NCBI RefSeq assembly: GCF_003063625.1
Contig: NZ_CP026604.1
Coordinates: 1,860,001 to 1,924,000 of the forward strand
Direction of reading: 5' to 3'
Length of the DNA: 64,000 bases
Origin: Saccharobesus litoralis
Lineage (GTDB): Bacteria > Pseudomonadota > Gammaproteobacteria > Enterobacterales > Alteromonadaceae
Below, in pieces: positions 42,419 through 51,778 of the stretch; the stretch's first letter is position 1; every line of letters starts with the position of its first letter. Below the pieces are notes generated by a model, which was not told the DNA's origin, did no database searches, and saw only the letters and a program-made list of their open reading frames with translations. The translations under genes were made by a program, and so were the position numbers.

Positions 42419-43849
42419 CACCCATCTTAAATACACCTTAAAAAGTAAACACAGCGACTTGTGTTGAATAATTATAAGCCTATTCAGCTTCATTTTTGTT
42501 TGATAATGATTTGAAAAATCGCCCTAGTTTAGGGTTAGTTGTGGAATTTGCTTAAACCTGCACAAGTAAAAGTGCCGTGAATAAACGCGTGATGGGATGG
42601 TGGGATTAATATTACGTTCTTTGTTATTCGGCGGTATTCAAGCTGATGTCAATGCTGCTGGAATGGCGTAATAGCGCTTGGCTTTACCCACACCTCGATG
42701 GCGTTTTTTATGTAATGCGCGTCCAAAACTGTGTAAGCGGGTTTCTGCACCAATGGCTTGGCTAAAGTCTTGTTCTATTTGGTTGGAAAAGGCGAGCCAA
42801 TTATCTTCTGTGATATTGAGCGTGGTTAATATACTGGGATGTTCTGATGCTACTTTGCCGCGTTTATTGGGGTGTATTTGTCGACTCGTCCAATCAACCA
42901 ATGCTAAGTAATTAATCAGTTCATGTTGAATGGCTTGTTTGTCGTTATCGATATGACTGTGACCGGCAAAGCATTGTAATGGTGCTAAAGGTATAGATGC
43001 CAGCCTGTCTTGCGGTGGATTGTTAGTGGTTTCGTCTTGTTGTTTTTTGTTTTGCTGATTGTCGTTTAGGTTATTTTCGCCTGCTGGTATTGGGTTAGTT
43101 TGTGGTTCAGGTTGTAAGCCCATGCGTTCTTGAATGGAGGTGTAATCAGACGTTTCTAAGGAATCAGTGATATTAGCGCGAATGGGGTTTAAATCCACGT
43201 AAGCCATACACGCCAGTAATGCAGTTTCATCTAACAAAGCTTGTGATTTAAACCGTCCTTCCCAAAATCGGCCTGTGCAGTTGTCTTCTTCATTGGCTAA
43301 TCTTGCAACATGTTCATTTAAAAAGCGCATAAACCAACTGATATCTGTTAATCGTTGGCGATACTCGGTTACGCATTGTTGAATAATCAGGTTATCAGAC
43401 TGACTAATGATATTGCCTGATAGCCAGCGCTCAACAACGGGTTTGGGTTTACACAGTAATGTCCATTGTTTTAATACAGTTTGGTCATCCCATGCTAAGG
43501 CTTTATCGCGGTTAACATACAGTACAACATGATAGTGGTTACTCATAACGGCATAGGCGGCAATATCAATGGCAAAGATACTGGCAAGTTGTTTGATGCG
43601 CTTGACTATCCAACCTTTACGATGGTCAAAGTTTTTGGTGGTGAATTTGTCATTACCACATAAAAACGCTCGGCGCACACAGCGTGATATGCAGTGATAA
43701 TATTGGGTTTCCTCTAAACAAATTTGCGAGCGTCGTGCGGTTGCCATTGTCTACCTGCTAATCAATTAAATAACTGATGTTATATACAGTTAAATTTAAT
43801 TCATTTTTAGGGTTTGTCAATAAAGGGACTTTATTAAATAATGGGTGTC
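42419..43849 (-). mobile_element. REP-associated Y1 transposase element
   Basis: Bounded by GACACCCA (42419-42426) on one side and TGGGTGTC (43842-43849) on the other, 1.43 kb. The same end motifs define the short REP units nearby. The element interrupts what appears to be an attC, whose right half resumes at 43888. Confidence 0.7.
42638..43747 (-). CDS. Y1/REP-associated tyrosine transposase (RAYT-like)
   Basis: The 369-residue protein is of the IS200-like Y1 family: N-terminal YYHCISRCVRRAFLCG, the HUH motif SNHYHVVLYV near residue 70, and GRFWEGRFKSQALLDE...YVDLNPIRANI near residues 160-195. It has a C-terminal extension (Asn/Gln-rich linker near residue 220-245, then a basic tail KKRHRGVGKAKRYY). 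RAYTs nick single-stranded DNA at REP hairpins and are thought to spread them; abundant matching REPs nearby fit that. Confidence 0.88.
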   Translation of the reverse strand: MATARRSQICLEETQYYHCISRCVRRAFLCGNDKFTTKNFDHRKGWIVKRIKQLASIFAIDIAAYAVMSNHYHVVLYVNRDKALAWDDQTVLKQWTLLCKPKPVVERWLSGNIISQSDNLIIQQCVTEYRQRLTDISWFMRFLNEHVARLANEEDNCTGRFWEGRFKSQALLDETALLACMAYVDLNPIRANITDSLETSDYTSIQERMGLQPEPQTNPIPAGENNLNDNQQNKKQQDETTNNPPQDRLASIPLAPLQCFAGHSHIDNDKQAIQHELINYLALVDWTSRQIHPNKRGKVASEHPSILTTLNITEDNWLAFSNQIEQDFSQAIGAETRLHSFGRALHKKRHRGVGKAKRYYAIPAALTSA

Positions 43850-43887
43850 TGGTTAAATTCTCTCTCTTCTGGTTAAATACTCTCGTT

Positions 43888-43927
43888 ATTATAGCCAACT
43901 ATTTAAAAGCCCTGAGTGGGGCGTTAG
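43888..43927 (+). other. right half of an attC site
   Basis: GTTATTATAGCCAACTATTT, then AAAAGCCCTGAGTGGGGCGTTAGC matches the 3' half of attC-41482 (GCCAACTATTT...GGCGTTA) and ends in GCGTTAGC, the GTTRRRY core. The left half is missing because the transposase element lies there. The next gene starts 29 bases later. Confidence 0.6.
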
Positions 43928-43955
43928 CAGTCGCTTTTAACTTTGTTTAATATTC

Positions 43956-44303
43956 ATGCGCTATTTATTTTTTGTATTAATAATGTTTAGTAACTTCGCG
44001 GGTGCTACCGAAAGTTACACTCCCAAATTATTGGTAAAAATAGTTCCAACTTATCCTTCTCAGGCTCAAACTGAAGGAATTGAGGGGGAAGCTATTGTTA
44101 GTTTTGACATTTCTCGTACAGGTGAAACGCAAAACGTTAAAATATACAGTTCTTCACCTAAGTTAGTCTTTGATGCAAGCGTTATTAATGCAGTCAAAAA
44201 GTGGAAGTTTATGCCAATTGTAAAAAATGGAAAAAGTCAGAATTTAAAAAACTATACTTATCGAATTACTTATAATTTAAAGTACGGCGTAAGTATTGAT
44301 TAA
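43956..44303 (+). CDS. small TonB C-terminal-like protein in a cassette
   Basis: The 115-residue product has a signal peptide (FLVLIMFSNFAGA-type) followed by one TonB C-terminal domain (PTYPSQAQTEGIEGEAIVSFDISRTGE, VINAVKKWKFMP). It lacks the membrane anchor and proline-rich spacer of a true energy transducer, so it is likely a free periplasmic TonB_C protein. It follows a half-attC in cassette orientation; the sequence after it (44313-44352) may be another interrupted attC start (GCTAACAAAC). Confidence 0.72.
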   Translation: MRYLFFVLIMFSNFAGATESYTPKLLVKIVPTYPSQAQTEGIEGEAIVSFDISRTGETQNVKIYSSSPKLVFDASVINAVKKWKFMPIVKNGKSQNLKNYTYRITYNLKYGVSID

Positions 44304-44353
44304 CTCGTTGCGAAATATTGTTTAGGCAACTGCTAACAAACATAAAATAACAA

Positions 44354-44407
44354 GACACCCACCAAATAATTTCCCACCAAATAATTTATTATTAAATAAT
44401 GGGTGTC
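44354..44407. repeat. expanded REP-like element
   Basis: GACACCCA (44354-44361) to TGGGTGTC (44400-44407) with an internal partial duplication CCCACCAAATAATTT. Same family as 39721 and 40479. It marks the right limit of the REP-rich region; 44408-44561 has no gene. Confidence 0.8.
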
Positions 44408-44561
44408 TGTTTAAAATCTTTGTTTAAAATCTTATTAATTAAACCTATTGCACGTTTTTGTCGAAATGAATTTCAACCTACATAACACATTGTTTTTATT
44501 GGCATTTAATTTTCAAACATTAATGACAACAGAGCCAATTCGTTAACTTTAAAATATTAAC

Positions 44562-45470
44562 TTAAAAGCTAGTTGTTACCGGTTGAGTTGCCCAAAATGA
44601 AGCTAGATTTTGGCGTGATTCGGTGGTTAGTGTTGTATTGGGAATGGTCAGTAAACGGCGTTGCTTTACGTTTAATTGCTTTATTGATTTAGCAAAATAT
44701 TGGGCAAATTTTTGTTCATATTCGCCATTATCTATGATGTTTTGTAATCCGCGGCGTAAGCGTTTAGCTAATTCAGGGTTATTGGGGTTGATAAAGAAAT
44801 AGACCGGCATTGGGGTGTAAGTGACTAATGACTCTTCTATGGTCAGGTTAGCGTAGTGTGGTTTAAATCGCGCTAATTCTTCTTTGACCTCGACAATGCC
44901 GCGCGGAAAATAGTCGAGTCGCCCCTTATTCAGCATTTTTATTAAGGCCGAAGTGTCCTCCCCCAATACCACTTTAAAATGTTGTTGTTGATAAAGGTTT
45001 GAAAACGACCAGCCACGACCTGAGCCTAATCTAATTAATTTAAGACGTTTAAGATTATCTATTTTAGTGAAATAGTCTTGGGTGTCTTTATGAATAAAAA
45101 ATACGCGATACCCCATCAATCCTTTTAGTAATGGCACTCGTACGGTGAGCAATTGGGCTTCCCAGTGCGGACGAGTTACAGCATAAGTTAAATCTGTAAT
45201 GTCGTTGAATTGATTGCTGAGCATTAAACGCCGTGTTTGCTCGTCGCTGGCAATGGTTAAAAACTTGATTTCATAATCGTTCGCGTCAGCATAGGTAGAG
45301 GCAATTGCGCTTTGCATTATTTCGTAGGCGAATCTGGCGGTTGTGCCAATTTTGTTATGGGGCTTTTTGACCGATATGATGTCTTTTGCATTGGCAGTGA
45401 AATGCAAACTTGCGATGACGATGAGTGACAAGGTAAAAAAGCAAGTGAAAATAGATTTGGAGAACAGCAC
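44562..45470 (-). CDS. periplasmic solute-binding-like protein (family 3 type)
   Basis: The 302-residue protein has a signal peptide ending TANA and the two-lobed SBP_bac_3-like pattern (FAYEIMQSAIA, LKLIRLGSGRGWSFS, LNKGRLDYFPRGIVEV, PVYFFINPNNPELAKRLRRGL). No ABC permease or ATPase genes accompany it. The NIT chemoreceptor lies upstream on the same strand, so a sensory role is possible. The frame opens with GTG and no clear ribosome-binding site. Confidence 0.7.
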   Translation of the reverse strand: MLFSKSIFTCFFTLSLIVIASLHFTANAKDIISVKKPHNKIGTTARFAYEIMQSAIASTYADANDYEIKFLTIASDEQTRRLMLSNQFNDITDLTYAVTRPHWEAQLLTVRVPLLKGLMGYRVFFIHKDTQDYFTKIDNLKRLKLIRLGSGRGWSFSNLYQQQHFKVVLGEDTSALIKMLNKGRLDYFPRGIVEVKEELARFKPHYANLTIEESLVTYTPMPVYFFINPNNPELAKRLRRGLQNIIDNGEYEQKFAQYFAKSIKQLNVKQRRLLTIPNTTLTTESRQNLASFWATQPVTTSF

Positions 45471-45750
45471 GATTGTAGTAATGGGTTAACAATATCAAGG
45501 TGTACTGTTTTACCTAAGGTGCTACAGGCCACATAAAACAATGAGTAGTTAATTTACATGATTTGTTGTGATTGTTAAAGATTTTTTATGATTGTTTGAC
45601 TTGTGCTGGGTTAGATTGTCAAAGTTGCGATAGCAAAAAGTCGGCTATTAGTAAAAATAGCAATTAATCTTGAATGTGATCCCCCCTGAGTCTAAATAAA
45701 CAGGCTTGTTCTTCAGTCTACAAACCTGTTCCATACCCATTTAAGTGTTG

Positions 45751-47805
45751 CTAAAAATGAAATTCTTCAATTTTATCTTTTAGTTCTTGGCCGCCTTGGA
45801 TTAAAGATTGGGTCGACTGGCTTGTCGATGTGCCCTGCTGATACATAGTTTCAGAATCATCTTTAATGGCATGAATACGTTCATTAATTTCATCTGCCAC
45901 ATTGGTTTGCTCTTCTGCGGCAACGGCAATCTGGTTGGCCATATCTGTTATCTGATCAAGCTCAGCTTTTATGGTAATAAACGCATCAGAGCTTTTTTGC
46001 ACTATGCCCACAGCATCATGACCGTTTGTTTGCAGTACTTCCATTTTGTCGCTGGCTTGTGCTGCGCCCGAGGTGAGTGCTTCTATCTGCGCTTGAATGA
46101 GCTCGGTTGAATCATGGGTGCGTTTTGAAAGCTCTCGTACTTCATCTGCCACAACCGCAAAACCACGGCCTGCTTCGCCCGCCCGAGCGGCTTCAATCGC
46201 GGCGTTTAAGGCCAATAAATTAGTTTGCTCAGATATACCTTTGATAACTTGTAAAATATTACTGATTTGATTGGCTTCGTTGTTAAGCTCTGACACCAAA
46301 TGGCCGGTTTCGCCTAATTCCGTGAATAGTTGATCCATGCTTTGTTTCGATTTTAACGCATCTTTTTCACTGGCAACCGCAAGATCATAGGCTCGTGAAA
46401 CGGCTTCTGACGTCGCAGACGACATGTTTGATACCTCATGTATGGTTGATGTCATCTCATTAACCGCGACTGAAATACTGTCGGTGGCGTTCCTTTGATT
46501 ATCGATTGATACCATAGAGGTTTTAACTGAATCAGAAACATTGTTAGTTACATTATCCATGGATATGACTTGTTGACGTACGGCATACAAAGTTTGCTCA
46601 AACGAACTAATCAGGGTATTGAATGCTTCGCCTACTTGGCTTAGTTCATTATTGCCTTCAATATGACTTCTGAGGGTCATATCTTTGGTATTGGCCAAAT
46701 GAGTTAAGTCTGTGATTAACTGCTTTAATGGTCGGTTAATACTGCTAATGATTTTGATCGATACCGCAATTAAAACAATGAGTAAAACACCAATGACAAT
46801 TAAGGTATTAATCACCGCTTGCTTGGCTTCTGCCAGTAATTCGTTTTTGGTCGATTCTAGTTGTTGTAAGGTTAAATCGATCACCTTGCTGTAGCCATTA
46901 CTAATATCATTACCCTTGGCTAGCCACTCTTTATTGTCCAGATCTAATGGCTTGTCTATTAATGTCTTAATGTGTTTGCGAATTTCTAAGTATTTGGCTT
47001 TGGCATAGCCAAATGATTCTTGGCTTTGTAAATGTTGTTCAAAGCCTTTTTTCACCACAGGTGGCGCATAGAGTAAAAAGTTCTCGGTATAAGCAATTTC
47101 TTGAACTCTATACTGCATAATATCGCCGTAGGTACTCGCTACCAAACCACGCGTTGTTGCCGAATAAACAGCGAGGATCTGTATCATTGAGGTATCTTGG
47201 GCATGTACCAGATACTTGTATGAGTTAGACAGCAGCGACAAGCGTGGGTTAATACTGGTTAATAACACGACCTCGTTTGAACTGTTGCTGAGAGCGGCTA
47301 TGAGCTTATTAAAGGTGAGAAATGTCCAAAAGTATTTGCCTGACATGCCTTCGAGAGGTTGCGATTTTTTAATACGTTTGTCGACGTTACTGCGTGCTAA
47401 TTCAAAATGGGTGAGCTGCAGTAATGTTTCATCTATATCTTTACTTAATGTTGGAAAAATACTTAATCGCTCGCGATCCGCAATAAATCTTTTGTAGTTT
47501 TTCAAGGCTTGATCAGTCGGAGCTCGACTCTCGACCACTTGTGATTGGTATTCCATACCAATTGGATCGGTAGGCGAGCCTGGCCCCATATACAATTTGG
47601 AATAAAGACGTTCTTGTTGTAAGGCGGAAAGTAAAGGTGATACAACGCCAATATATTGTTGAAGGATTTCTAGCCGCTCGACATTTTCAACTTCTTGGCT
47701 GGCTTTTTGATAACGCTCAATGGCGAAAAAAAGAGTGACGAATAGCGGGATCAGTACTAAAACGATGATACGTGTCTTGATACTTATCTGATTTATAAAA
47801 CTCAT
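45751..47805 (-). CDS. methyl-accepting chemotaxis protein with NIT-type sensor
   Basis: The 684-residue receptor has TM1 at about 11-30, a long all-helical periplasmic domain resembling NIT nitrate/nitrite sensors ([17 protein letters not shown]), TM2 at about 333-352, HAMP, and a cytoplasmic signalling tip [21 protein letters not shown]-type (hairpin near residue 540) with [13 protein letters not shown]. It should couple to CheA/CheW. Nitrate as ligand is only suggested by the domain. The gap 45471-45750 has no gene. Confidence 0.85.
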   Translation of the reverse strand: MSFINQISIKTRIIVLVLIPLFVTLFFAIERYQKASQEVENVERLEILQQYIGVVSPLLSALQQERLYSKLYMGPGSPTDPIGMEYQSQVVESRAPTDQALKNYKRFIADRERLSIFPTLSKDIDETLLQLTHFELARSNVDKRIKKSQPLEGMSGKYFWTFLTFNKLIAALSNSSNEVVLLTSINPRLSLLSNSYKYLVHAQDTSMIQILAVYSATTRGLVASTYGDIMQYRVQEIAYTENFLLYAPPVVKKGFEQHLQSQESFGYAKAKYLEIRKHIKTLIDKPLDLDNKEWLAKGNDISNGYSKVIDLTLQQLESTKNELLAEAKQAVINTLIVIGVLLIVLIAVSIKIISSINRPLKQLITDLTHLANTKDMTLRSHIEGNNELSQVGEAFNTLISSFEQTLYAVRQQVISMDNVTNNVSDSVKTSMVSIDNQRNATDSISVAVNEMTSTIHEVSNMSSATSEAVSRAYDLAVASEKDALKSKQSMDQLFTELGETGHLVSELNNEANQISNILQVIKGISEQTNLLALNAAIEAARAGEAGRGFAVVADEVRELSKRTHDSTELIQAQIEALTSGAAQASDKMEVLQTNGHDAVGIVQKSSDAFITIKAELDQITDMANQIAVAAEEQTNVADEINERIHAIKDDSETMYQQGTSTSQSTQSLIQGGQELKDKIEEFHF

Positions 47806-48491
47806 TTAAAACCTCTTAATTTTTAATCGCTATTTCATCCTTTTCATCGCTGTTCCAACGTATCTTGGAACCAGTTTTCCTTGGGTGTGGCTAAGGTCAT
47901 CATGAAAAAGATTGGGTTCACAATCAGCTTAGAACACGCATTAATAAAAGTAGAATTTTTATGGCGTAACGGTTTGTAGCAGACGGCTTTTAGTATAGAT
48001 GTGATTCAATATGATTAAAAGTGAAAATTATTGTTTGTTTTTTGTTTTATATGTGTGAGGTATGTTTTAAATATCTAGTAAAGACAAGTACTTAGTTGTC
48101 TCTTCTACACAAATATTAATTATCTCAAGCTAACCAAAAGTCGAATACAATTGCGGATTAGTCGGTAGTATTTAATGGTTTTAAAAGTACCGTCTTTCCT
48201 GCGAAAGCACAGCTATCGCGTCCTGCTAGCCCTAAGTACCTGCATCCATGCAGGAACCTAGTGGCTTTTGCTTAAACCAAACTATGTTTATCCAACAAAA
48301 GTCGCTAGATCCTCGCATGCGCGAGGATGACGAGGGTATTTTCCTAAGCCTAGGTGATAAAATTTCAACCTTTTGACGTAAAAGAACGCTTCTGAAACTT
48401 GTGATCAAGAGACAGGGATGTAGGTACTTAGGTTTCGTCTGGAACGAGAAACCTACCCCTAAAACCCGATCGCTTTGACTATTAACAGCGG
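47806..48491. repeat. 686-bp intergenic region with repeat fragments
   Basis: 48185-48345 contains CCTGCATCCATGCAGG, TATCCAACAAAAGTCGCTAG and CCTCGCATGCGCGAGG palindromes. 48413-48481 is a truncated right end of MITE family 1 (GATGTAGGTACTTAGGTTTC to GATCGCTTTGACTAT). 47806-48170 is A+T-rich and shows no gene; it holds the chemoreceptor promoter. Confidence 0.6.
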
Positions 48492-49934
48492 TTACTTTTG
48501 TAGTACTTTACGTTTGGTTACTGGATACCAATCGGCTATTTTTTTCGACAAGCGAGCGACAATTTCTGGGTGCTTAGCAGCTAAATCAACTTTTTCGTAC
48601 TCGTCTTTTTTTATGTTGTATAAGCGCGGGCCCACTAAAAAGTCATCATGATATTTTTGATAACTGACGTTGGTGCCGTCATAGCTCAAGATCAGTTTCC
48701 ATTCCCCATCAATAACCCAACGATAAAGTAGCGTTGATTCGGGATCATTTAAATCATCCATATCATGCGCAAAACCTTCACCAAAAATAGTATCGCGTTC
48801 AATTGGTGTTTGGTTTTTCATATTGTCGAATAAATTAACACCTGGTAATTCTTTAGGAATATCGATACCGGCTGCGCCTAAAATAGTAGGGACGATATCG
48901 ATACTGCTCGTCGCTTCGGTGCGCATTTGTGGCTTAAATTGGCTAGGTAATGAATACATTATTGGTGTACGAACGCCACTTTCGTTCGGGCTTTGCTTCG
49001 ATTTAGGTAAAAAGCGGTCGGTTTGTTTAGGATTGGTGATCCAACCATTATCAGAAACATAAACCACAAGTGTGTTGTCTTTTAAGCCTGTTTTTTCTAG
49101 GTGATCCATTAATTGGCCATTGGTTTCGTCAAACCACTCGATCATGGCGTAGTATTTAGCGACAGACTCAGCTAAGCCAAGGTTTGAGTATTTTTTAAGT
49201 AAGCGCTGTGGTGGTGTATGCGGGGTATGTGGCATAAATGGCGCGTACCAAACTAAAAATGGCTTGCCAGCCGCGCTGCTTTTATCCATAAAATTGGTGA
49301 TGATGTCGACACCTTCTCGGCCAATTTTTAAACCATCGTCACCGTGACGGCCACCTTTTTGAGGAAAACCACGTGTCATGCCTTCATCAAAGCCACCACG
49401 AGCAAAATTACCTTCCCACCATTTACCGGTTTGTAGCGATACATAACCTTTTTCTTTAAGTAAGTTAGGTAGTAATTTTACCTTGTCTATTTTGGCGATA
49501 ATCTCGGCACGTTGTTTTTTATACTCTGCGCCTTTTTTACCACCAGGTAGTTTACGTGAAGGATCATTACCGGTAATACCGTGCTGATAGGCGTATAACC
49601 CTGTCGCGATTGTCGCTAACGACGGGCGGCATAATGAGGTTGGTACATAACCGCGCTTAAAGGTAACCCCTTCTGCGGCTAGCTTATCTAATGATGGCGT
49701 TTTTACAATTTCATGACCCATAAAACTGTAATCATTCCAAGCGTGGTCATCCGACAAAATCAATAAGATATTAGGCGGCGTTTTAGCTGATTGCTCAACA
49801 CTTGCTTCGGTTTTATCGCTTGATGTTAGAGAGCAGCCGGTTGATAGAGCGATAACCGAAGAAACCATCAAAGTTTTTAAGGTTGCTGTAGGCTTAAATT
49901 TAATTAATGCCTGTTTGAGTTTAAAAAATTGCAT
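48492..49934 (-). CDS. S1-family sulfatase (lipoprotein), variant active-site motif
   Basis: The 480-residue lipoprotein (lipobox STGC34) has the sulfatase calcium site SDDH (62-64) and YVSDNGW. The formylglycine signature reads C102-R-P-S-L-A-T-I-A-T-G: the Cys and Pro of CxPxR are present but the Arg is Leu. It is the last gene of a minus-strand set with another sulfatase, a sugar porter, a carbohydrate-binding protein and a uronyl hydrolase. It probably desulfates algal oligosaccharides in the periplasm. Confidence 0.87.
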   Translation of the reverse strand: MQFFKLKQALIKFKPTATLKTLMVSSVIALSTGCSLTSSDKTEASVEQSAKTPPNILLILSDDHAWNDYSFMGHEIVKTPSLDKLAAEGVTFKRGYVPTSLCRPSLATIATGLYAYQHGITGNDPSRKLPGGKKGAEYKKQRAEIIAKIDKVKLLPNLLKEKGYVSLQTGKWWEGNFARGGFDEGMTRGFPQKGGRHGDDGLKIGREGVDIITNFMDKSSAAGKPFLVWYAPFMPHTPHTPPQRLLKKYSNLGLAESVAKYYAMIEWFDETNGQLMDHLEKTGLKDNTLVVYVSDNGWITNPKQTDRFLPKSKQSPNESGVRTPIMYSLPSQFKPQMRTEATSSIDIVPTILGAAGIDIPKELPGVNLFDNMKNQTPIERDTIFGEGFAHDMDDLNDPESTLLYRWVIDGEWKLILSYDGTNVSYQKYHDDFLVGPRLYNIKKDEYEKVDLAAKHPEIVARLSKKIADWYPVTKRKVLQK

Positions 49935-49981
49935 TGTGTTGTTCCTGAATTTCTATTTAGCCCTTAGGGGCGATGGCGATA

Positions 49982-50203
49982 CTAGTTTCTTTTCAATAAA
50001 GAAATGATCAGTTGAATCACTCGCATAATTTACTGTCACTCAAGATGTTTTAAACCTCATTGAGATTAAATAAACAACTTCAGGCTGAGCTCGTCGAAGT
50101 CTTATTACTTTCTAACTTACAGACACTTCGACTGCTTCGCGCTCAGTGTGAAAGTGATCACCGATGTTTTCAACTAATCAAAAATAAATTGAAACAGCAC
50201 TAG
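49982..50203. mobile_element. CTAG-flanked MITE, copy 2
   Basis: A 222-base segment bounded by CTAG at 49982-49985 and 50200-50203, in opposite orientation to the copy at 8284 and closely similar over its length (shared GCATAATTTACT, CTTCAGGCTGAGCT, CTTCGACTGCTTCGCGCTCAG). It separates the two sulfatase genes. Confidence 0.75.
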
Positions 50204-50226
50204 TTATTTTTTTTCATTAAAACCAT

Positions 50227-51714
50227 TTAATTGCGCTGATTAATATAAGATTTTCTTTGCTTAACCTCTTCACTGCGCTGAGCTTCATATTTCGCTATAT
50301 ATTGGTCTGTGCGTTGGCTTAATTCCTTTAATGTTGCTTGATGCTGAGCTGAGTAGGCCAAATTGTGTTGTTCTTCTGGATCATTCACTAAGTCATACAA
50401 CTGTTGAAAGTCGTGCTTGTAAAAATCAACATACTTCCATTGTTGAGTACGAATACCGACTGTTGGTGGTATAGACACACGCTTAGGTTGATACATATGC
50501 TCGAAGAAGAATTCTTGGCGCCAAGTATCTGGGCTTTCGCCGTTTAGAATAGGAGTTAAGCTTGAACCTTGATAAGACTCTGGAGCTTTAACGTCAGCTA
50601 GCGCTAATATTGTTGGGGCAATATCGATATTTAAGGCAATTTCGTTATGCTCTTTACCCTTGGTCTTAGCATTGCGTGGATCGTAAATGATAAGCGGGAT
50701 GCGTAAGTCTTCTTCCCAGCCAAACCATTTACCGGCTAACTGGCGTTCGTTCATGCTATAGCCATTGTCACCGGCATAGATAATAACAGTGTTATCGGCC
50801 ATGCCTTGTTTTTCCAGTTCTTGGTAAATTTTACCTATGGCTTTGTCGACACCACTGATAGCGCGGTAATGGCGTTTAACCATTTTTTGATAGATGGCTT
50901 CAGTGCCAAAACGATACTTCCATCTAACATGGCCAATCGACTCTTGCAGAAATTGAGGTAACTTAGCAAACGTGTCGTCTTGCGAAAATTTAGCTGGTGG
51001 AATGGTAATGTCCTGATAGTAACTTTCAAACTCTTCAGGGTAGTGATATTGCAACTCTTGGTCGCGATCATGGGCATGCGGATCCCAAAAATTAACGGCC
51101 ATTACCCAAGGTTTTTCACCACCTTGGTTTTGCTGAATAAATTCTTTTGCTAATTCTGCAATGTAATAGGTTTGCGGTAGTTCTTGACCTTTATATTCCA
51201 CCGTTTTGGCTTGTAATAATGGTTTAAAAAAGTCAAAGCGACTTTCATCAGGGCCAGATAGTTTAATTTCATACTTGCCGACAAACGCTGTGTTATAGCC
51301 GTTGTCTTTTAACACTTTGGGGTAAGCGCTATTACTTTCAGCTAAGCCAGTTGCCGGACGACGAAAGGTAAAGTCATGGGTGCGTTCGGTTAAGCTGGTC
51401 AAAATACTAATACGACTGGTCGCACAAATAGGTGTGGTAACAAAGGCGTTTTTAAATACTGTACCTTGGTTGGCTAACTTATCTAAGTTCGGCGTTTTGA
51501 TAATCGGATGGTATTTACCGATGAGATCCCAGCGGTGATCATCTGACAGAATAAACAGGATATTGGGCTTTTTCTGCGGTTTAACCTGAGCTGCCTCGCC
51601 AGAGGTTTTTGTATCAGAATGAGTACCCGAACTAGTACCACAACTTGCCAGTAACAATGGCAAGGCTAACACGGCGACTGTGGTTAATGGTTTGCTAATT
51701 TTTTTGAGTAACAT
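50227..51714 (-). CDS. S1-family sulfatase (lipoprotein)
   Basis: From ATG 51714 the protein is 495 residues (a GTG 33 bases upstream is also in frame). Lipobox LASC lies near residue 25. Calcium and catalytic landmarks are LSDDHRW, YAGDNGYS and GKWFGWEEDLRIPLI. The formylglycine motif is C-A-T-S-R (C108 by the longer start), with Thr in place of Pro but Arg retained. It acts with its neighbours on sulfated algal sugars; subfamily and exact substrate need a SulfAtlas search. Confidence 0.88.
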   Translation of the reverse strand: MLLKKISKPLTTVAVLALPLLLASCGTSSGTHSDTKTSGEAAQVKPQKKPNILFILSDDHRWDLIGKYHPIIKTPNLDKLANQGTVFKNAFVTTPICATSRISILTSLTERTHDFTFRRPATGLAESNSAYPKVLKDNGYNTAFVGKYEIKLSGPDESRFDFFKPLLQAKTVEYKGQELPQTYYIAELAKEFIQQNQGGEKPWVMAVNFWDPHAHDRDQELQYHYPEEFESYYQDITIPPAKFSQDDTFAKLPQFLQESIGHVRWKYRFGTEAIYQKMVKRHYRAISGVDKAIGKIYQELEKQGMADNTVIIYAGDNGYSMNERQLAGKWFGWEEDLRIPLIIYDPRNAKTKGKEHNEIALNIDIAPTILALADVKAPESYQGSSLTPILNGESPDTWRQEFFFEHMYQPKRVSIPPTVGIRTQQWKYVDFYKHDFQQLYDLVNDPEEQHNLAYSAQHQATLKELSQRTDQYIAKYEAQRSEEVKQRKSYINQRN

Positions 51715-51778
51715 AGTGGTTAAAATTTTCTTTAAATATTTATTCACAGCGGAATGGTTTTGCGCTTTGATGCAAGGG

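Noticed and set aside
43956-44303. TonB energy transducer for the nearby receptor
   Set aside because: It has a cleavable signal and one TonB_C domain only, without anchor helix or Pro-rich spacer, and sits in a cassette rather than with ExbB/ExbD.
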